DNA from: Scatophagus argus
Taxonomy: Eukaryota > Chordata > Actinopteri > Scatophagidae
Assembly (NCBI RefSeq): GCF_020382885.2
Contig: NC_058504.1
Span: forward strand, 13,961,019 to 14,025,018
DNA length: 64,000 nt
Direction: 5' to 3'
Shown: in pieces, positions 59,397 to 64,000 of the stretch
Layout of the letters: each line of letters starts with the position of its first letter
Position numbering within the stretch: position 1 is the first letter of the stretch
Position numbers and translations under genes: made by a program
Notes under the pieces: generated by a model
Told to the model about the DNA's origin: nothing
Database searches by the model: none
The model's input: the letters and a program-made list of their open reading frames with translations, nothing else

Positions 59397-62300
59397 ATGG
59401 ATAAAGCCAGCGACTCTATCGGGGAAAGTAAGCCGGCGTGTCAGTGTGCTCCCAAGTACGCTGTGCAGCGGTGGCGTCCAGGTTTTCCAATCGTTCTGTG
59501 TTTGCTGATGTCCCTGAGCTCCGTCACCGTGTGTCTTCTGATGAGCCTCAAGACCTACCAGCTGGAGAACCAACTGCAGATGGAGATGAGCAAAGCGTCC
59601 GTGTTCCACCCGCCGCACAGGGCTTTTCTAAACGAGGATGGGACCCTGATTCCAGAGCTGAGCACCCCGATAGGGAAACTCGTGGAAGAGGTACAAAACA
59701 TTTATCGTGGATGTAGTTGAAACTCACTGTCCTTGATAAAAACACATTTGGTGTCTGTGTACCTCTGGCTGGCGCACTGCTCTCCTGTGCGTAAAATGTG
59801 CGTAATAACATGGAACATATGTGGCGAGGTTTATTCACAAACCCGGCATTTTTTTGGCAATTGCACCCTAATTATCCCCCTAAAATCTGTCCATTTAATA
59901 CATAACCTTAGGGATCAACCATTCATGCAGCTGGCCAATTAGTTAGCAGTTAAAGCTCTTTATAGGGTGACATAACCACAGATCCACAGATGACAGACAC
60001 AACCTCTAATTTTATCACGAGGAAAAGAAACTGAAGAAACCCCATTTCATTCTAAAGCTGTATGCAATCAATGATAAGGATCTCATTGCTGCTATTGGCA
60101 GTCATCTATGTTATTTTAAAATTATTCTCTCAATATTTGCTAATGATTTTTATATTACTCTGTTTGTCTGTAGGAAATGGTGATGCTCATGCCGAAATTG
60201 CGCACAACCAGGGATGTTGGCCAAGAGTGCTCCTGTCCTCCAGGTATCTGTTTCTTTTCATTGTAGCCTAAGTGCCACTTACCAAAACATACAAACAAGA
60301 CACTAAAAAACCTGTACCCAAAGTTACAGTCTAGGCATGACTGACTGCTGGTGAAAGCTGATAGTTTGTCTCCACATAATACTTTTGGCAGCTCTCCTTT
60401 AAGACTGCGTGTGTGTGTGTGTGTGTGTGTGTGAGTGTATGCCTGTTTGAGGATTATGGCCTTTAAGCCCATGTCAGGCCCATACTGAGACAGCAAGGCT
60501 CAACACTCAGCAGATCAGTGGGGTTTGGGGTGTCCAGCATAAGCCCTGATGCCTTGTGCCAATGGGGGATGCTCACATTGATAGATGGAACAGAAGTGTA
60601 TCAAGATTGGCCACGTTTGGCTTATGATAGTAAATAACAGTGTGTGATCCACATCATGTTACACACAGAGCCCCCACCCCAGTTATGTCAGTGAATTCAG
60701 GAAAAAAGGTATTTCTTTTTATGACATGAACACCAGTAGGTGTGACCAACTGATCTCAGCTGTGTATTTGGTGGCTTACATGGGCTCTGTACCTCACCTT
60801 TGGAAATGAACGTCGTGCTTTATTGCCAGAGAAATTCTCTGACTTGCAGGAACAGGATGTGGATGTGAATTTTATTGAAGTTGGCATTCCAGTTTAACAA
60901 AAAAAAAAAAGACATTTTTTCTTCTCTTAAGTTTCTGAAGTTACGACAGAGTTTAAGTTTTAAGGTCTACAAGGGAATTTCCTTCTCTGGCTCTTCTTTC
61001 TGTCTGTATGTCTTTACGGGTGTAAACAGGTCAAAGCGTTCACAGGTGGCATTTCTGGCCTGCTTTCATCACATTCTGTTTTCCAGACTGAAATCTGCTG
61101 TGCCGAGATAGCTCGCTGACACCGGCTTGCTGGTCAGCAAGGTTGGTGCAAGTATTTGTTGACTGCATTGGATTCAGCAGGGCCAATGTTGCTGGTACTG
61201 TTAATGCCAGTTGTAGTTCTGCTTTTGATATTTAGTGTATTTCTTCTAAGCATGACTCAGGGGAACTGTATCCAGAGGTGCATGTACATTGTAAAGCAGT
61301 TGCTCAGTTTGCGCAGCCCCTGCTGGGTAATCTTGCATTTTAATGTGATTTCTCCATTAGGTAGTATTATTGTATCAGATGTTGCGTCCCATTTTCCTGT
61401 CAATTTTGCTGATCTGCTGTATAATCAAGTGGTTTTGGCATTGAAATACCATCCCTCCACAACTATTTAGAAGTCTATTTAAAGGTCTCTCTTTCCAGTT
61501 TCTGGTCTTTAAATATAGTCTTTTGTTTTTGGTGAAACAAAAGTCTATTTAGTATGTTCTGGCTTTGATGCAACCGGATGCCTGTGAGCCTTTTTTCTAT
61601 TTCCCAACAATTAGATTGCTCAATATAGCCTTGTTAACATTTCTCCATAAAATGTGTTTATTTCTAAATAAGGTTTTCTCAGCTGATAAATTTGGATTTG
61701 GACAGATTCTCCGTGTGCCTTATGCTAAAGAAGCCACATGCAGGGTGCTTTCGGGTGCATATATGTTTGTGCCAATTGCGGAAACGTTTTTATGCACATT
61801 TATCTGAGCTGTGTGCATCCCATCTGTGTCCGTGATACAAGTGTGTATCGTGGTCCCATGTGGCGGCTGTGTGTGTGAGTCTGAGGTTCGGTCCCTGAGC
61901 CTTTGAGGGGCCGACAGAGGCACCTCTCTCAACACTACACTGTAAGAAGAGACCCTCCTCTGCTTTTAGCACCAACTCTTCCCACCTGAAACTTGAATCT
62001 TTCACCACCACGATCACAGGCCAAGGTATTTCTGCTCGTATGTGTGTGAGACGCACGCTGCCACACAGCATGAGCGGCATTTCTGCCATTAAAGCTATGC
62101 CCTCTGCCTCAGGGTGCTCACCTTTCAGCTTGCATGAAGACGGGGGCCCAAAAGGGGGCAGCACTTTCGCAGCAGCTCTCAATATGATGGTGATGAGTTT
62201 GTCATTGACACTCCTGACAGAATGACTTCCTTCTTGTGAAAAATGAAAGTATTTTGAAGGAAAAGCCCCCTGGTTCAGTCACCACTGGGGTAGTAAAGGC

Positions 62301-64000
62301 ACTATCTATAAACAGTGTTTAACCCCAGGCTTTGACTCGGGGGACATCTAACTCTTCATATCGCCTCAGTGGAAGCAGCATTATGACACTTTTATGTTCA
62401 CAAATACGACACGGCCAGCAGTCGTCAGGGCTCAGATAAACTATGTCAGTGAGTCTAACTCTGCTTATAAGCTTCAGGTGTTTGCAGTTAACACCCGCCT
62501 GTACCCTCAACAGACACATACGACAAAGTCTCTCACAGACAAACATACACACGCATTCATTTCTTACACATGAGCACAGCACCTTTGGCTTGACTAATTA
62601 GAACCATGTGAGTGCTGTATGTGTCCTGCGTAAGGGGAGTGTGTTGTCATCTCTGCAGTTTGCATTTAAAGGCTGTTTAACACGTTCTGATGCCAGCTCG
62701 GGGGCACACAGTCTGCCCACACTTGGATTCAGGCCCAAAAATTAAACACCAGCCAGAGATGTCCATTAAAATGAAGGAGTCAGCAGTCACTGCAGACTGT
62801 ACAGTGGGAGAGGGTCCACATCAGGCAGTTTTGAAAGATTTTTATGTCTTTGAAGGATTATACTTGTAGAAATGTGATTCTAAATCATGACTTTTTTCTT
62901 TGTGAAACAATACATCAGAGGACAGAAGAGATTCTCATGCTACTTTGACAAAAGGAAGGAAGGAATTATTCAACTGTCATAATAATTAATCGTCAGCAAA
63001 TTAAAAAAAATCCCTTTGAGTCCTTTTTCAGTTAAAAATGCCAAACATACTGTAGTTACAGCTTCTCAGTTTTGAGGTTTTGCTGATTTTCATTGAAAAA
63101 AATGAGCGCAGTTTGGAATGTTTGTCTCACCAAACAACCAACACTCTTGCAGATCCTCAAGTGTGCATTTGTATGTTAAGTCATAGTCAGGAATGAGGTC
63201 CCTCAGTCAGTGTAGGCCATCCAAGTCTTTAATGCTGGTGTATATGAGAGCAAGAGGTCAGACCCCTGGCTGTGTAGTCAGATCAACTTCCATCAGATAA
63301 GAGCTCATTAACACACCGAACAGGCACACAGGCCCCCCATGTATGTGTGTTTGTGTGTTTTTATATAATTGAGAGAGCATGCTCACAGCAGGGCTCCTTT
63401 ACACCTTTTACATGCACACATCCCAACAGAAATGTATTTGTTAGCATAAATTCTTCTCTGCTTTCTGTACTTACAGCTGTTTGGATTTACCGTGTATCCA
63501 AATTTCTACGTATTTGGTTGGTTGTTTTTCTGTTTCTGCTGTCTGCAGCAGTGTCATGTCCAATAGGCTGAGAAAAACAGTGTAACACCTTGTGTGATGC
63601 CCATCAGCTGTCTGGTGGTGTTACCTGGCCTGTCTGGGGACCAACCTCTCATCCAGAAGGCAGAGGGGGATGCTGTTCGCCCTCCTTGCCCAACTTCCTG
63701 CTCTCCCACCTGGAGGAGGAGATTGGTGGGGGGTCCAGCTTTAGGCAGATGGAGACCCGCAGTGGGGCCAGCAACCCTCAGGGCTGCATTTTGTTTTTTT
63801 TAAAGCCACAATAAATCAGACAGGAAGCTTGCAGCTACCTATACAATCTGTCATCACAGGAAGAATATCTTGGTCATGTAAAATCTATTAATGACCATTT
63901 TAAAATAATAAATGCAGGAAATTTGTTTTCATAAGTGGTCTTGTTTTACATTCGTTCCACTTTTGCTTTGGGCTGTAGGCAGCTTTTTTTCAAGTATTAA
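59397..64000 (+). CDS. col23a1: Collagen alpha-1(XXIII), 5' part (two exons; runs off the window)
   Basis: Type II transmembrane collagen at the cell surface, whose ectodomain can be shed. Exon 1, 59397-59690, encodes 98 aa; exon 2, 60174-60243, adds residues 99-121 plus one base of the next codon. The ATG has a good context (A at -3, G at +4); the upstream frame has no ATG. Cytoplasmic residues 1-29 contain a Cys pair (CQC, 15-17); a single membrane span lies at about 30-51, followed by a short coiled-coil-like stretch (YQLENQLQMEM). Exon 2 reads KLRTTR (106-111), matching the KIRTAR furin-type site of collagen XXIII, then ECSCPPG, where family members have EC(V/N)CPPG before the first collagenous domain. 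Related membrane collagens XIII and XXV share this plan; XXIII is preferred for the KIRTAR-like site and the clk4 neighbour. No Gly-X-Y exon occurs before the window ends. Confidence 0.85.
60244..64000 (+). other. col23a1: Intron 2 of col23a1 (5' part)
   Basis: The intron opens at the donor CCTCCAG|GTATCT. I looked for short Gly-X-Y coding exons after AG acceptors and saw none. It holds a GT tract (60408-60433) and a 9-bp hairpin at 61520-61543; otherwise unremarkable. Confidence 0.6.
60408..60433. repeat. (GT)n microsatellite in col23a1 intron 2
   Basis: About twelve GT units followed by GAGTGTATG. Confidence 0.9.

Noticed and set aside
61520..61543. 9-bp hairpin in col23a1 intron 2
   Set aside because: Low-complexity arms (CTTTTGTTT / AAACAAAAG) of a kind expected by chance in AT-rich introns.
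63590..63814. Possible Gly-rich collagen exon near the right edge
   Set aside because: Glycines do not follow a Gly-X-Y period in any frame, and no flanking splice sites fit.

Overview
The window is nuclear genomic DNA from a teleost fish, probably a percomorph. It holds four recognisable protein-coding genes, three of them interrupted by GT-AG introns and one intronless. The non-coding part is rich in CA/GT microsatellites and contains fish-type SINE, LINE-tail and Tc1-like remnants. There are no bacterial operons, CRISPR arrays or phage features.

Layout. Positions 1-41107 contain no exon I can assign. They hold microsatellites, several dispersed-repeat remnants, and one CpG-richer island (about 28950-30360) with a strong splice donor at 29339, which I propose as the promoter and non-coding first exon of rasgef1c. 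From 41114 to 47157 (+) lies rasgef1c (13 coding exons, 487 aa), followed by a long 3' UTR ending near an AATAAA at 48844. tmem126a (49615-50232, -) lies tail-to-tail with it and is a single uninterrupted 205-aa ORF. clk4 (coding 52423-57867, +, 12 coding exons, 507 aa, plus a non-coding first exon ending at 51244) is head-to-head with tmem126a across about 0.9 kb. The first two coding exons of col23a1 (59397-59690 and 60174-60243, +) follow, and the gene runs off the right edge.

The order rasgef1c - clk4 - col23a1, all on one strand, matches my recollection of human 5q35 (RASGEF1C, CLK4 and COL23A1 on one strand). TMEM126A is on human chromosome 11 and has introns there, so tmem126a is the guest in this neighbourhood. 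The four products do not form a pathway: a Ras-family GEF, a mitochondrial complex I assembly protein, a splicing-factor kinase and a transmembrane collagen.

I found no convincing new multi-gene system. The oddities most worth checking are: a composite palindrome directly beside an unassigned 63-bp exon-like open segment (37927-38083); a cluster of nested inverted repeats between clk4 and col23a1 (58623-58700); the intronless, out-of-synteny tmem126a with its own ZNF143-like promoter motif; a weakly defined, frame-breaking clk4 exon likely to be regulated; a GC-AG intron and a NAGNAG acceptor in rasgef1c; and a repeated hairpin-forming element in the upstream desert. Gene identities rest on family motifs recalled from memory, without database searches.
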